DNA of 64,000 nucleotides, taken from IMG/VR virus record IMGVR_UViG_3300037264_003623, positions 1-64,000 of that record. One strand, given 5' to 3'. Shown one piece after another: positions 29,867-38,337 of the stretch; position 1 is the first letter of the stretch; each line of letters starts with the position of its first letter. The translations under genes were made by a program, and so were the position numbers. The stretch is from a virus. The notes under the pieces are model-generated. The model worked only from the letters and a program-made list of their open reading frames with translations, was not told the DNA's origin and did not search any database.

Positions 29867-31146
29867 TCCCGCGCATACTGGAGCTGATGAAACTTCAGTG
29901 CTCGGCGACTCGCTCGGCTTATCAAGCTATTCATAAGCACGGTCTATCGGGCAACACGATCAAGCAGTACGTCAAGCGACACTACTTTCCCGAATTGAAC
30001 CAGCGGTACGTAGCTGATGCGTGCGTTGTCGCGTTCGGGATCAAGCAGGAAGGTGTGCTCTTCGGCGGGAGGCGGGCATGGGAACGGTTGCGGACGGGCA
30101 CGTTGTCCAAGGCCGATTGGCAGGCGCGGCGCAACACCCGTCTGTACTCGCGCGGGGACAGGACACACAAGGGCAACCCAAACCTGCGGGTCGAGGGCGA
30201 TCGGCTGTTGGTGAATGATCCCGCAAAGCGAGGAAAGTGGCTCGAAGGCCGATTGTTCATCCCGGCCAAATGGAAGCCTGACCCTGCCTGCTACGATGCT
30301 CGGCTGCTCTACCAGGACGGGAATTTCACGGTCAAGGTCTCATGGACGGAGTCCGATCCGCCGATCCTTACAGACCGCGCTAACGGCGTCCTCGGGATCG
30401 ACACGAACCCGTCCGGCGTCGGAGTCGCCGACGTGTCGGCGGACGGAAACTTGCTGGCACACGGATTCGCCCCATGTCCGCGTGTCCAGTTCTCGGGCGA
30501 GGCCAAGCGGGATAACGACGTGCGCCTCATGGCGAAGACTGTCGTCGATGAGGCGGTCGCCAAGGCGAAGCCCATCGCTCTGGAAGATCTGAAGTTCGCG
30601 GCGTCTTCACAGTCAAAAGGTTCCCGCAAGTTCCGCCGGGCAAAGGCCAACTTCCTCTTCAAGAAGATCGTGGGGTCCATCGAATCAAGAGCGAGGAAAT
30701 GCGGAGTAGCGGTCGTGAAGGTCAACCCCGCGTTCACGTCGATCCTTGGGAACTTGAAATACGCGGAGCCGTTTTCGCTCAATCGGCACGCCGCCGCCGC
30801 TCTGGTGATCGGGCGTCGCGCCATCGGATTCCTTGAACGTGAGACTTTCACGGTTGCGCCGGACGGGTCGGCTCGTACTCGCCTGAACCTGGAAGGAAGA
30901 GGGCGATCCCACCATCTGACTCCGAAGGCGTACTCGTGGCTTCAAGATCGGTTCTTGAAGCCGAAACCATCCGGGCTCACAGCCCCGCTTCTGGAACCGG
31001 GTTCAAGACCCGGCATAGGGAGTAGCGCAGGCGAGATCCCTGCGGGAGAGTCGCTTCCTACAACTGGTCGGGAGCGCGAACGGGAAACCGTTTTAGGTGG
31101 AAGAAAGGCCACCTTGGAAGCCTGCAATCTTTTGCAAGTTTCCTAA
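29821..31146 (+). CDS. Divergent TnpB-like protein (no zinc finger, altered RuvC-III)
   Basis: 441 aa from GTG 29821 (AGGAG 8 nt upstream; ATG 29887 possible). Belongs to the TnpB-related OrfB group. RuvC-I GIDTNPSGVGVADVS (~193), RuvC-II ALEDLKF (~254), NPAFTSILG (~302) and LNRHAAAALVIGRRAIGF (~320) are visible. The canonical CxxC zinc finger is absent and the RuvC-III Asp (DRDxN) is replaced by N-R-H. Downstream it has a basic, disordered tail. Either a distinct nuclease clade or a nuclease-weakened, guide-dependent binding protein. No classic IS ends were identified. Confidence 0.8.
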   Translation: MRIVAHGEVWFPKEVVPRILELMKLQCSATRSAYQAIHKHGLSGNTIKQYVKRHYFPELNQRYVADACVVAFGIKQEGVLFGGRRAWERLRTGTLSKADWQARRNTRLYSRGDRTHKGNPNLRVEGDRLLVNDPAKRGKWLEGRLFIPAKWKPDPACYDARLLYQDGNFTVKVSWTESDPPILTDRANGVLGIDTNPSGVGVADVSADGNLLAHGFAPCPRVQFSGEAKRDNDVRLMAKTVVDEAVAKAKPIALEDLKFAASSQSKGSRKFRRAKANFLFKKIVGSIESRARKCGVAVVKVNPAFTSILGNLKYAEPFSLNRHAAAALVIGRRAIGFLERETFTVAPDGSARTRLNLEGRGRSHHLTPKAYSWLQDRFLKPKPSGLTAPLLEPGSRPGIGSSAGEIPAGESLPTTGRERERETVLGGRKATLEACNLLQVS

Positions 31147-31159
31147 ACCAGGATAGAGC

Positions 31160-31990
31160 ATGTCAGAGGCCGTGGCCACAAGGCCTGACAAGGGGAACGT
31201 CACCGAGGCAAAGTGGACGCTGAAGCGCGTCGACGAGCTGGTCAGGATCGTCAACCAGTCCTACCTGGAGCTCAGCGAGCTGCTCTACAAGGTGCGCGAG
31301 CACGAGTGGTTCCGCATGCTGGAGGGGAAGGACGGCGAGCTCTACGCAACCTTCGAGGAGTACGTCGCCGACCGCCTCGGGTGGAAAGACCGCAAGGCCC
31401 AGCTCTTCGTCAGGATACAGAAAGAGCTCATGCTCCCGGCGGGGCTCAAACGCGAGGACATGGCCGGGCTCGACTACTCCAAGGCCTACCACCTCTCCAC
31501 ACTCCCGCCCGAGGAGCGGACGCCCGAGAAGATGAGGGGATGGCTGGAAAAGGCGAAGACGGAGAACGTGAAGAGCCTCACCGTCGAGGTCAACAAGGTC
31601 CGCAACAGGGCAGAGTCCAAGAAGGCGGAGGACAAGCGCAGAGTCTTCAGGACCGAGATGACGAGCGAGGCCAACTTCCTCCTCGACCCCGACCAGAGGA
31701 AGAACGTGGAGCTGGCGCTGGAGGTCGCCCGAAAGGTCGCGGGCCCGAACTGCACCAGGGGATTCCTCCTCGACATGGTCTGCCTGGAGTTCCTCTCCGA
31801 CCGGATCGTCGAGGGGAAGGTCATGGCGAGCCGCCTCCTCAAGAGGGCCGAGGAGATCTTCGGGATCATGATCGTCGCCTGGAGGGAGACGGAGGGAGGG
31901 GGGGCGGAGATCGAGTATGGGGAGAAGGCGGCGAAGAAGTACGGGATCGAGATCGAGCACAAGCCGAAGGGGGTCAATCTCGATGGATGA
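31160..31990 (+). CDS. Hypothetical protein, 276 aa
   Basis: Starts MSEAVATRPDKGNVTEAKWT. Almost entirely helical, with EYVADRLGWKDRKAQLFVRIQ and LPPEERTPEKMRGWL. Similar-looking proteins occur in phages as uncharacterised families; I cannot name one. Followed by an overlapping SWIM-motif gene. Confidence 0.6.
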   Translation: MSEAVATRPDKGNVTEAKWTLKRVDELVRIVNQSYLELSELLYKVREHEWFRMLEGKDGELYATFEEYVADRLGWKDRKAQLFVRIQKELMLPAGLKREDMAGLDYSKAYHLSTLPPEERTPEKMRGWLEKAKTENVKSLTVEVNKVRNRAESKKAEDKRRVFRTEMTSEANFLLDPDQRKNVELALEVARKVAGPNCTRGFLLDMVCLEFLSDRIVEGKVMASRLLKRAEEIFGIMIVAWRETEGGGAEIEYGEKAAKKYGIEIEHKPKGVNLDG

Positions 31991-32693
31991 GACGTTCGAC
32001 AGGCTGTTCCGGTTCCCTGACGTGGTCAAGGCGTCCCTGTTCGTCAGGTGGCTCGACGTGGAGGGGGTCAGCGTCAGGGCATGGGTCGGCCCCTTCGTGC
32101 GCGTGCGGATCGGGGAGGGCCGGAGAATCAGGATCGAGGTTTGGGCGAAGGGGTACGGCGGGACGCCCATCGGGGAGTGGGGGGAGCCTGTGCCGTCGGT
32201 ATGGAGGGGTATCGCGATGTCTACGGCGGAATCGAAGACGAAGACCGAGTGGGCCTACCTTGTGGACAAGGGTGGGGAGGGTGAGTGGACGGTCCGCAAG
32301 GTGGACCTCTCCGCCCCGGACCAGGTCGTGGCCGAGCACAGGGTGCTGGCGGGCCGCTGCGATTGTGAAGGATTCGGCCGGTCGCAGGACCTCCGGTGCA
32401 GGCACACCGACATGGTGCTCACCAACCCGACGATCACGGACCACAAGACCGCCCGGAAGGCCGCCGCTGAGGTGATTTCCATGTGGGGGGACCGGTTCGA
32501 CCGGCTCATCTTCGACGACTACGTGGAGTTCGATCCCGCTGATGGCGACGTGTTTGCGGCCCCGGGCGAGGAGGCGGGGGTCAGGGCGGTGAGGCTGATG
32601 GCGAAGGGGGAGCCCATCAGGTCCAAAGGGAAGGAGTACCGGCGGGTGTTCTGCGTCCGCCGGAAGGTGCAGGTCATCGTGGATGTCTCATGA
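31983..32693 (+). CDS. SWIM zinc-finger-like protein
   Basis: 236 aa. ATG 31983 overlaps the previous stop by 8 nt. A CDCEGFGRSQDLRCRH motif (~residues 128-143) fits the SWIM pattern C-x-C-x(n)-C-x-H, a DNA- or protein-binding zinc motif. The rest is unfamiliar. Confidence 0.65.
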   Translation: MDETFDRLFRFPDVVKASLFVRWLDVEGVSVRAWVGPFVRVRIGEGRRIRIEVWAKGYGGTPIGEWGEPVPSVWRGIAMSTAESKTKTEWAYLVDKGGEGEWTVRKVDLSAPDQVVAEHRVLAGRCDCEGFGRSQDLRCRHTDMVLTNPTITDHKTARKAAAEVISMWGDRFDRLIFDDYVEFDPADGDVFAAPGEEAGVRAVRLMAKGEPIRSKGKEYRRVFCVRRKVQVIVDVS

Positions 32694-32701
32694 GGTGAAA
32701 C

Positions 32702-33085
32702 ATGAAGAAGGGTCAGAAGCGCGGCGGTGCCGCAAAGCCTCCGGTGGTTCGCATGACAGCGGCCAGGTACGTGAACGAGAAGTACGGCGAGAAGGGTCTT
32801 CGCGCCCTTCGGGCGATGGGCCCCGACTTCGCCAGGGATCTTCAGGACGAGATCCTGATCGTCAGGAAGCGGGGGGTACTTTCGGCCAGGAGGGACAGGG
32901 CGATGGCTGCCCTGCGGAACATCGAGGTGTTGATCGAGGACATTCCCGACGGGGATGGGACCCTTTTCCGCAAGATCCAGACCGTCATTGACGCTCTGCC
33001 TGACATCATCAAGGAGAAGCCGAAGGCGGAGGAGGAGGCGAAGGCCGCCGAGCCCGTCGAGGTCAGCGCCCAGAGTGGGGGATAG
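32702..33085 (+). CDS. Hypothetical protein, 127 aa
   Basis: Helical protein starting MKKGQKRGGAAKPPVVRMTA with a long helix around residues 55-80 and an acidic Ala/Glu tail. Followed by a structured terminator-like element. Function unknown. Confidence 0.55.
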   Translation: MKKGQKRGGAAKPPVVRMTAARYVNEKYGEKGLRALRAMGPDFARDLQDEILIVRKRGVLSARRDRAMAALRNIEVLIEDIPDGDGTLFRKIQTVIDALPDIIKEKPKAEEEAKAAEPVEVSAQSGG

Positions 33086-33106
33086 CGGGTAGTGGCGTGG
33101 GCGCGG

Positions 33107-33198
33107 TGGCAAGTGGTGCCCCGACAACCCTATGGGGCCCGTAGACGCCGTTACCAAATGGCTGCCGAGGACCGGGCTTGGGGGCACCGCCATTTTTT
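33107..33198 (+). terminator. Structured terminator-like element ending in T6
   Basis: TGGC-AAGT-GGTGCCCC (33107-33122) pairs with GGGGCACC-GCCA (33181-33192) and is followed by TTTTTT. The 58-nt interior has its own stem GCCCG/CGGGC. The large internal structure is unusual for a simple terminator. Confidence 0.5.
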
Positions 33199-33209
33199 CG
33201 AGGTGAGTC

Positions 33210-33608
33210 ATGGGCGAGGAACTCCCGCCCCAGCATCCGCAGAACGTCCCGTTGAAGCCGCCTTCCCCGAGGCCAGAGGAGAATCTGGCCTTATACTCGG
33301 CTGTCTGCTCGATCTTCCACCTGCTTGACAGCCAACAGGTCTGCATCTCCCTCGACTACCCGAGGCTGGTGCAGTGGTACAGGGAGCGGATCGGGATTCC
33401 CATTACACTGGCGGCCTGGGAAGAGGTGGAGAGGACGATTCTGTTCCGGCTGGATGAGGTGAAACCATTCCTTCAGAAGAAGGGGAAGCCGATCCACGTC
33501 AGGATCATCGGTCCCCTGTCAGCATGGGAGGGGATGCGCCTCTATCGGATGTTCTATCCCCATGCGGAGAAGGTGTATCTCGTGGGGGAGGCGGTCATCG
33601 AGGTCTGA
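33210..33608 (+). CDS. Hypothetical protein, 132 aa
   Basis: Starts MGEELPPQHPQNVPLKPPSP; Pro-rich N-terminus, then an alpha/beta part with PLSAWEGMRLYRMFYPHAEKVYLVGEAVIE. No family recognised. Confidence 0.55.
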   Translation: MGEELPPQHPQNVPLKPPSPRPEENLALYSAVCSIFHLLDSQQVCISLDYPRLVQWYRERIGIPITLAAWEEVERTILFRLDEVKPFLQKKGKPIHVRIIGPLSAWEGMRLYRMFYPHAEKVYLVGEAVIEV

Positions 33609-33732
33609 CATGATCGAGGGGGTCAACGAGGGAAGAAGCGATTCAATGTAGGGAATTGTGGGATATCGAAAACGGGGCGACTCTTTGCATTGATTGTCAC
33701 GAAAACAGATACCTTTGCTTTGGAGAAGAAGC

Positions 33733-34098
33733 ATGAAAGTTGCAAAGGAGATGGTACAGCAAAACCAAGACAAGGAGAGTCTTGCCAAGGAACTCGAAAT
33801 GCTTGCTGGAGAAGCAAAGGGTATCAGCAAGGAGATCGACCGGATCAAACGGAAACTCCTCCCGCTCATGAGCCTGGGCGAGCGCATCGGCCTCGTCGAG
33901 AAGTCCCAGCGCGAGTCGCTCGACGTCTCCGAGGAGATGCTCGCGGCCCTGGAGGTGGAGCTGGGTTCGGAGGTGGTCCGCAAGGAGCTGAACACCTCGT
34001 GGCTCAGGGAGAGGATGGCGGAGGACACGACCCTCGACAAGCGCATCCCGCGCAAGGCTGGGGACCCGTTTCTCACGGTCGGGGAGAAGAAGTCGTGA
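33733..34098 (+). CDS. Hypothetical coiled-coil protein, 121 aa
   Basis: ATG 33733 with GGAG upstream. N-terminal helix LAKELEMLAGEAKGISKEID looks coiled-coil. The ~120 nt upstream are AT-richer and hold no gene. Coupled by GTGA overlap to the next gene. Confidence 0.55.
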   Translation: MKVAKEMVQQNQDKESLAKELEMLAGEAKGISKEIDRIKRKLLPLMSLGERIGLVEKSQRESLDVSEEMLAALEVELGSEVVRKELNTSWLRERMAEDTTLDKRIPRKAGDPFLTVGEKKS

Positions 34099-34538
34099 TC
34101 GTCGAGGTTTACCTCCTAGTCAACATCCATGGCACGAAGACCAAGCAGTGGGTCGTCGTGGGCGCGGGCAGAGCGTTCCCCGAGGTCATCGCCAATCTGG
34201 AGGTGGCGAAGAGGATGGCGTGGCTCCTCGGGCGGGCGACCTCGCTGAAATCCGACATCGGCGTGAAGGACCGGGAGAAGGCGTGGAAGGACGCCGAGAA
34301 GGCGCTCGTCGGGGAGATCAAGAGGTCCATCTCCGTCGAGAAGAGCAAGTGCCCGCAGGGCAGGATGTGGACCGGGATGGACGACATCGGATTCACGGCG
34401 TGCGTCAGGTGCCTGCACCTGAGGGAGGACAGGGATCGGTTCAGGGTTGCCCCGGAAATGGGCACGGGCGTACCCGCGTGGGAGTGCGGGGCGATCCTCC
34501 AGGAGGTCCGGGTGGCTCGCAAGCTCGCGGACAGGTAG
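34095..34538 (+). CDS. Hypothetical zinc-motif protein, 147 aa
   Basis: GTG 34095. MIVEVYLLVNIHGTKTKQWV start; C-terminal CPQGRMW...CVRCLHL...ECGAIL suggests a treble-clef-like zinc site. Unknown role. Confidence 0.55.
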   Translation: MIVEVYLLVNIHGTKTKQWVVVGAGRAFPEVIANLEVAKRMAWLLGRATSLKSDIGVKDREKAWKDAEKALVGEIKRSISVEKSKCPQGRMWTGMDDIGFTACVRCLHLREDRDRFRVAPEMGTGVPAWECGAILQEVRVARKLADR

Positions 34539-34541
34539 GGC

Positions 34542-34880
34542 ATGGCGAACAATGGCTGGTACAAGACGGGCTGCATGCCCAAGGAAGATCCGGCCACCGA
34601 CAAGCAGCTCTGGTTCATCAGGAAGTACCACGAGGCGGTCCTCGACGTGCTGGAGCCGGAGGAGCGGGTCTCCGTCGAGCTGATGGGGTTCCAGGAGTGG
34701 ATGGGGACCCTCACCAAGGCGGAGGCGTCGGGGGTCATCGGGATTCTGAAAGGCGAAACTGTGGCCCACGCGGTGTCCAGGAGCACCGAGGTTGGATCGC
34801 GGATGGTCGCCATGTCGATCGAAAAGAAGCCCAGTAGGAAGTGGTTCGACACCGGAATGACAAGGAGGAAAAGGTCATGA
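34542..34880 (+). CDS. DUF3072-like small protein
   Basis: 112 aa. PATDKQLWFIRKYHEAVLD and LTKAEASGVIGILKG match the short helical module (A-T-x-K-Q ... L-T-K-x-E-A-S) common in phage and plasmid proteins. No activity is established for the module. Confidence 0.55.
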   Translation: MANNGWYKTGCMPKEDPATDKQLWFIRKYHEAVLDVLEPEERVSVELMGFQEWMGTLTKAEASGVIGILKGETVAHAVSRSTEVGSRMVAMSIEKKPSRKWFDTGMTRRKRS

Positions 34881-35317
34881 CGAAGAGGATCATCAGGGAC
34901 GCTGAGGTGGCCGAGTTCCTGGCGTCGTTCAGGGAGAGGATACAGGGGGAGCAGGAGCGGAGCCCCGTCTGGCAGGAGCTGGTCTCGTTCCCCGGATGGG
35001 GTATGGCGAAGTTCACGCCCGAGTTGGCGAAGATTCCCATCATCCCCACGGCGGAGCTCCCAGACCCGAGGATGACCGCGCAGGGCAGGGCCGACTTCGT
35101 GAAGGGGCAAGAGGGCGCGGTCACCGACGAGGGGAAGGGTAAGCCGACTCCGGGTGCGATGACCTCCGTGGCGATGCCGGGCGGGGTCAACCCGTGGGCG
35201 GACGTCCGCAGGCCGACTGACAAGGGCCCGGTCTTCCTCGCGTCGAAGACCGACGTCCCGCCGCCGTTCCCGGGGGCGTGGGAGAAGCGCGAGGGGGGAT
35301 GGTTCAGGAAGGAGTAG
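34877..35317 (+). CDS. Hypothetical protein, 146 aa
   Basis: ATG 34877 in an ATGA overlap, AGGAGG upstream. Pro/Gly-rich C-terminal half suggests disorder. Unknown function. Confidence 0.55.
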   Translation: MTKRIIRDAEVAEFLASFRERIQGEQERSPVWQELVSFPGWGMAKFTPELAKIPIIPTAELPDPRMTAQGRADFVKGQEGAVTDEGKGKPTPGAMTSVAMPGGVNPWADVRRPTDKGPVFLASKTDVPPPFPGAWEKREGGWFRKE

Positions 35318-35320
35318 ACC

Positions 35321-35491
35321 GTGCTGGAAGAACTGGGAAGCGGGATCAGCCACGGCTGGATTCCCAAGATCATCTTCGGGATGGGGATCGCCTTCCTCGC
35401 TGCGGGGCTGGTGAGAGAAGAGGATTGGCTGATGGTCGCCGGGACGTTGATGATTACGGGCGGAGCGATCTTGAAGTGGGAGAAGGAGTGA
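35321..35491 (+). CDS. Small membrane protein, 56 aa
   Basis: GTG 35321 with GGAAGGAG 8 nt upstream. Two hydrophobic helices, about residues 17-32 (PKIIFGMGIAFLAAGLV) and 36-51 (DWLMVAGTLMITGGAIL), with a short charged turn between and a basic/acidic tail KWEKE. A two-helix topology fits small holins or membrane-interacting phage proteins, but no endolysin lies nearby, so the role is open. Confidence 0.6.
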   Translation: MLEELGSGISHGWIPKIIFGMGIAFLAAGLVREEDWLMVAGTLMITGGAILKWEKE

Positions 35492-35494
35492 CCC

Positions 35495-35683
35495 ATGCCC
35501 GGCAGGGAAGACCTTATCGACGCCAAGCGCAGGCTATACGTCGAGCTTCTCAAGATGCAGCCCGACCAGGCAACCGACTCTGACCTGGAGCTGATGACTG
35601 CCCTCATGAAGGACGCGGGCATCCAGAGGATTCTCGACAAGCGGCTGAAGGAAAGGTCAGGGCCATGCCCTACGAATCAGTAA
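35495..35683 (+). CDS. Hypothetical protein, 62 aa
   Basis: ATG 35495 three nt after the membrane-protein stop, with AGAAGGAG upstream. Helical: DAKRRLYVELLKMQPDQATD. Overlaps the next gene by 19 nt. Confidence 0.55.
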   Translation: MPGREDLIDAKRRLYVELLKMQPDQATDSDLELMTALMKDAGIQRILDKRLKERSGPCPTNQ

Positions 35684-36111
35684 GCTCGAATTGCTACAGG
35701 ACGGGGCAGCAGAACTGCCACATCTGCGAGAACGCGGACTGCGGCGACAACACAACCCCAGACATCGTCAGGCTAAGGGAAGATCTGGCGGCTGCTCAGA
35801 AGGAGCGCGAGGAGATCATCCGGGCCGCGAAGCACTCTACTACCGACCCGAAACTTGCGGCAGCCAACGTAGTGATCAAGAACATGAAGCAGGATCTCAA
35901 GATCGCCAAGGAGATGCTGAAGCGGGCGGAGAAGCAGCGGGACGAGATCGCGGACGAGTGCCAGAAGATGGGGGCGCGGCTCGACGAGATGGAGAAGGTG
36001 GTGGTCGAGGCACTCGTCACGTTCGGTGGGAAGACAATCCCCCTGAAGGAGATGGTTGACGCGGTGAAGACGGCCAAAATTATCGGGAAAAGCCTTGACG
36101 AAAGCAAGTAA
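35665..36111 (+). CDS. Coiled-coil protein with N-terminal Cys cluster
   Basis: 148 aa. N-terminal CYRTGQQNCHICENADCG may bind metal. The remainder is a long coiled coil (LREDLAAAQKEREEI ... MLKRAEKQRDEIADECQKM). Function unknown. Confidence 0.6.
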   Translation: MPYESVSSNCYRTGQQNCHICENADCGDNTTPDIVRLREDLAAAQKEREEIIRAAKHSTTDPKLAAANVVIKNMKQDLKIAKEMLKRAEKQRDEIADECQKMGARLDEMEKVVVEALVTFGGKTIPLKEMVDAVKTAKIIGKSLDESK

Positions 36112-36122
36112 TCAGATATAAT
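36095..36122 (+). promoter_or_regulatory. Promoter, TTGACG-16-TATAAT
   Basis: -35 TTGACG 36095-36100 followed by AAAG, -10 TATAAT 36117-36122; upstream of the nucleotidyltransferase GTG at 36149. Confidence 0.78.
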
Positions 36123-36148
36123 AAAGGCGTCGAGTAAGTGAGGCGGTC

Positions 36149-36880
36149 GTGAAGATCGTGGACGGAAGGATCGTGGTCCTTGATCTGATAGCGGGGAGCC
36201 ACCTCTACGGGACCAACACGCCGGAGTCGGACGTGGACCTGCGCGGGGTGGTCCTCCCGAAGCCCGAGGAGATCATCGGCCTCGCCCGGTTCGAGCAGCA
36301 GGAGAAGCACGGGGGCGAGGATACCCTGTACTACTCCCTCCCGCGGTACATCCAGCTCCTTCTGAAGGGGAATCCCAACGTCATGGAGTGGATGCACGCA
36401 GACAAGAACGACTATCTCGTATGGGGGAAGATCCCCGCTGAGTTGTGGGCGAACCGGGACCGGTTCCTCTCCAAAAAGCTCGGCCTCGCGGCCCTGGGCT
36501 ACCTCAATGGGATGACCAAGAACATGCACTTCGGTGGGCCTACGCGGGACCTCGGGGCGAAGCGGAAGGCTCTTGTAGAGAAGTATCATTACGACACGAA
36601 GAACGCCGGGCATGCGGTCAGGATGGCCCGGGAGATCGCGGAGCTCTTCGAGACGGGCATCTTCAACGTCAAGAGGACGAAGGACCGGGAGGAGCTGATC
36701 GCCATTCGCAACGGCTCTCTCACCCTGGAGCAGGCGGAGGAGCTGATCGCCAGGGAGACCGAGCACGCTGAGCATGCGTTCGAGTTCAACTGGGCTGGCA
36801 TCGCCGAGAAGCCTGACACGGCCTGGGCGAACGACTTCCTCATGAGGGTCCAGAAGGCCATCGTCGTCGGGGAGGCGTAG
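36149..36880 (+). CDS. RlaP-like nucleotidyltransferase
   Basis: 243 aa from GTG 36149. Polymerase-beta-superfamily signature GSHLYGTNTPESDVDLRGV (~residues 16-34) supplies the G-S and D-x-D metal ligands. Downstream helices (YIQLLLKGNPNVMEWMHA, FLSKKLGLAALGYLNGM) follow the RlaP/YcgL family. Phage relatives are common; the substrate (RNA ligation partner, tRNA or a small molecule) is not known from sequence. Confidence 0.82.
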   Translation: MKIVDGRIVVLDLIAGSHLYGTNTPESDVDLRGVVLPKPEEIIGLARFEQQEKHGGEDTLYYSLPRYIQLLLKGNPNVMEWMHADKNDYLVWGKIPAELWANRDRFLSKKLGLAALGYLNGMTKNMHFGGPTRDLGAKRKALVEKYHYDTKNAGHAVRMAREIAELFETGIFNVKRTKDREELIAIRNGSLTLEQAEELIARETEHAEHAFEFNWAGIAEKPDTAWANDFLMRVQKAIVVGEA

Positions 36881-36884
36881 CTAA

Positions 36885-37352
36885 ATGCCGAGGTACGCAA
36901 GTCAGACGGAAGTGACCGTTGACCGTTCGAGGTCTGAGATCGAGCGGACCTTGGCCCGGTATGGAGCTGACCAGTTCATCTACGGATGGAACGCCAAAGG
37001 CGCGACGGTGGGCTTCCGCATGTGCGGTCGGATGATCCGATTCAACCTTGTGCTTCCGCCCAAGGACAACGAGGCGTTCACGAGGACGCCGGGGGGCAGG
37101 CGGGAGCGAAGCTCCGAGGCGGCCCTCGTAGTTTGGGAGCAGGCATGCAGGCAACGGTGGAGGGCACTCGCCCTGGTCATCAAGGCGAAGTTGGAGGCGG
37201 TTGAATCCGGGATCACCACGTTCGAGGATGAGTTCCTCGGGGCAACCCTTCTTCCCGATGGGAAGACGGTTGCGGAGTCAATCGGGGGCCAAATCACAGA
37301 TGCGTACAGGTCGGGCAATGTCCCGAAATTGCTCCCGATGCTGGAGGGATAG
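36885..37352 (+). CDS. Hypothetical protein, 155 aa
   Basis: Starts MPRYASQTEVTVDRSRSEIE. Contains GADQFIYGWNAKGATVGFRMCGRMIRFNLVLPPKD and RQRWRALALVIKAKLEAVESG, a pattern seen in uncharacterised phage proteins of similar size. No catalytic motif visible. Confidence 0.6.
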   Translation: MPRYASQTEVTVDRSRSEIERTLARYGADQFIYGWNAKGATVGFRMCGRMIRFNLVLPPKDNEAFTRTPGGRRERSSEAALVVWEQACRQRWRALALVIKAKLEAVESGITTFEDEFLGATLLPDGKTVAESIGGQITDAYRSGNVPKLLPMLEG

Positions 37353-37625
37353 ATGCAGTTCCGCGTCATCGATACGAAGACGGGCAAGGAGCCCGACCTG
37401 GAACAGATCGCCATCAACGAGGACTGGGCGAAGCGCCTCATGTACTGCGACATGGAGGGCTTCGCCGTTGAGGACGATGGCACCCTGCTTTTGCTCGACG
37501 AATGCGGGAACTTCGCCTACTGCCCGCCGGGCCGGTTCAAGGTGGTTCCCGACTTCTCCGCCCTGGTGGAGGCCAAGGAGGTCGGAGAGATCATGGGGGC
37601 GGACGATGAGAAAGTCGGGCGATAG
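37353..37625 (+). CDS. Hypothetical protein, 90 aa
   Basis: Begins directly after the previous stop. DMEGFAVEDDGTLLLLDECGNFAYCPPGRF suggests a small beta domain. Unknown. Confidence 0.58.
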   Translation: MQFRVIDTKTGKEPDLEQIAINEDWAKRLMYCDMEGFAVEDDGTLLLLDECGNFAYCPPGRFKVVPDFSALVEAKEVGEIMGADDEKVGR

Positions 37626-37783
37626 GGTCGGGGCTATGTCGCACCAGGAGGAAGGGACATCTTCGTCACCCCCGAGGTGAGGGAGATGATCGAGGTCGCC
37701 GCGGTGGGGAGGGAGGGTGCGGCCGGATGAGGACGTAGGACCGACGGATGGTAGAATGGGTCTGACTTGGGGCGGAGGTTTCC

Positions 37784-38335
37784 ATGAAGAAGTGCCCGGT
37801 GTGTGGCAAGGACAAGAGCGAGTTCGAGATGCGGCCCCTGGTGAATGTCGAGGAGCTGGCGGTCGGGGACGCAATGAGCGACCAGGACTCGAAGCAGGAC
37901 GTGGGCGGGGCGAAGGTCCACGTCGTCTGCCGGTCGTGCTGGCTCGCCCTCCTGGATGGCAAGTCCAAGGCCGAGATCATGGAGCTCCTGGAGACGATCT
38001 GCGGCATCCTCTTCGAGGTCGCGAGGGAGAGGCGGGAGAAGGGTCTCTGGGCCGAGCCCGCCGTCCTGATCGAGAAGATGAGTACGTTTCCCCATCCCAT
38101 CATGCCCATGCTCGCCGTAAGCCCGTGCTGCCCCACGCTCATTCCTTTTCCTGGATCGACCGGGGATATCCAGATTTCCGACGGGACCCACCGAGGCAAC
38201 TTCCTCATCAATAACATCTCGGAATCGGGGGTGGGAAACAACATGTCCATCAGGAATCTCGCCGCCCAGTGGGGCGATATGATGTTCGAGTCAGACGACG
38301 GGGAGGCGTGGTCCTCCAACAAGAAGTCGAGGTAG
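37784..38335 (+). CDS. Hypothetical zinc-motif protein, 183 aa
   Basis: ATG 37784 preceded by GGAGG. N-terminal CPVCGKDKSEFEMRPL and later CRSCW give a plausible four-Cys zinc site. The last ~85 residues (from MSTFPHPIMP) have a different composition and could be a separate small frame. Confidence 0.5.
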   Translation: MKKCPVCGKDKSEFEMRPLVNVEELAVGDAMSDQDSKQDVGGAKVHVVCRSCWLALLDGKSKAEIMELLETICGILFEVARERREKGLWAEPAVLIEKMSTFPHPIMPMLAVSPCCPTLIPFPGSTGDIQISDGTHRGNFLINNISESGVGNNMSIRNLAAQWGDMMFESDDGEAWSSNKKSR

Positions 38336-38337
38336 GC

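Noticed and set aside
33092-33328. 78-codon frame over the structured element
   Set aside because: Overlaps the terminator-like RNA and the better-supported gene at 33210.
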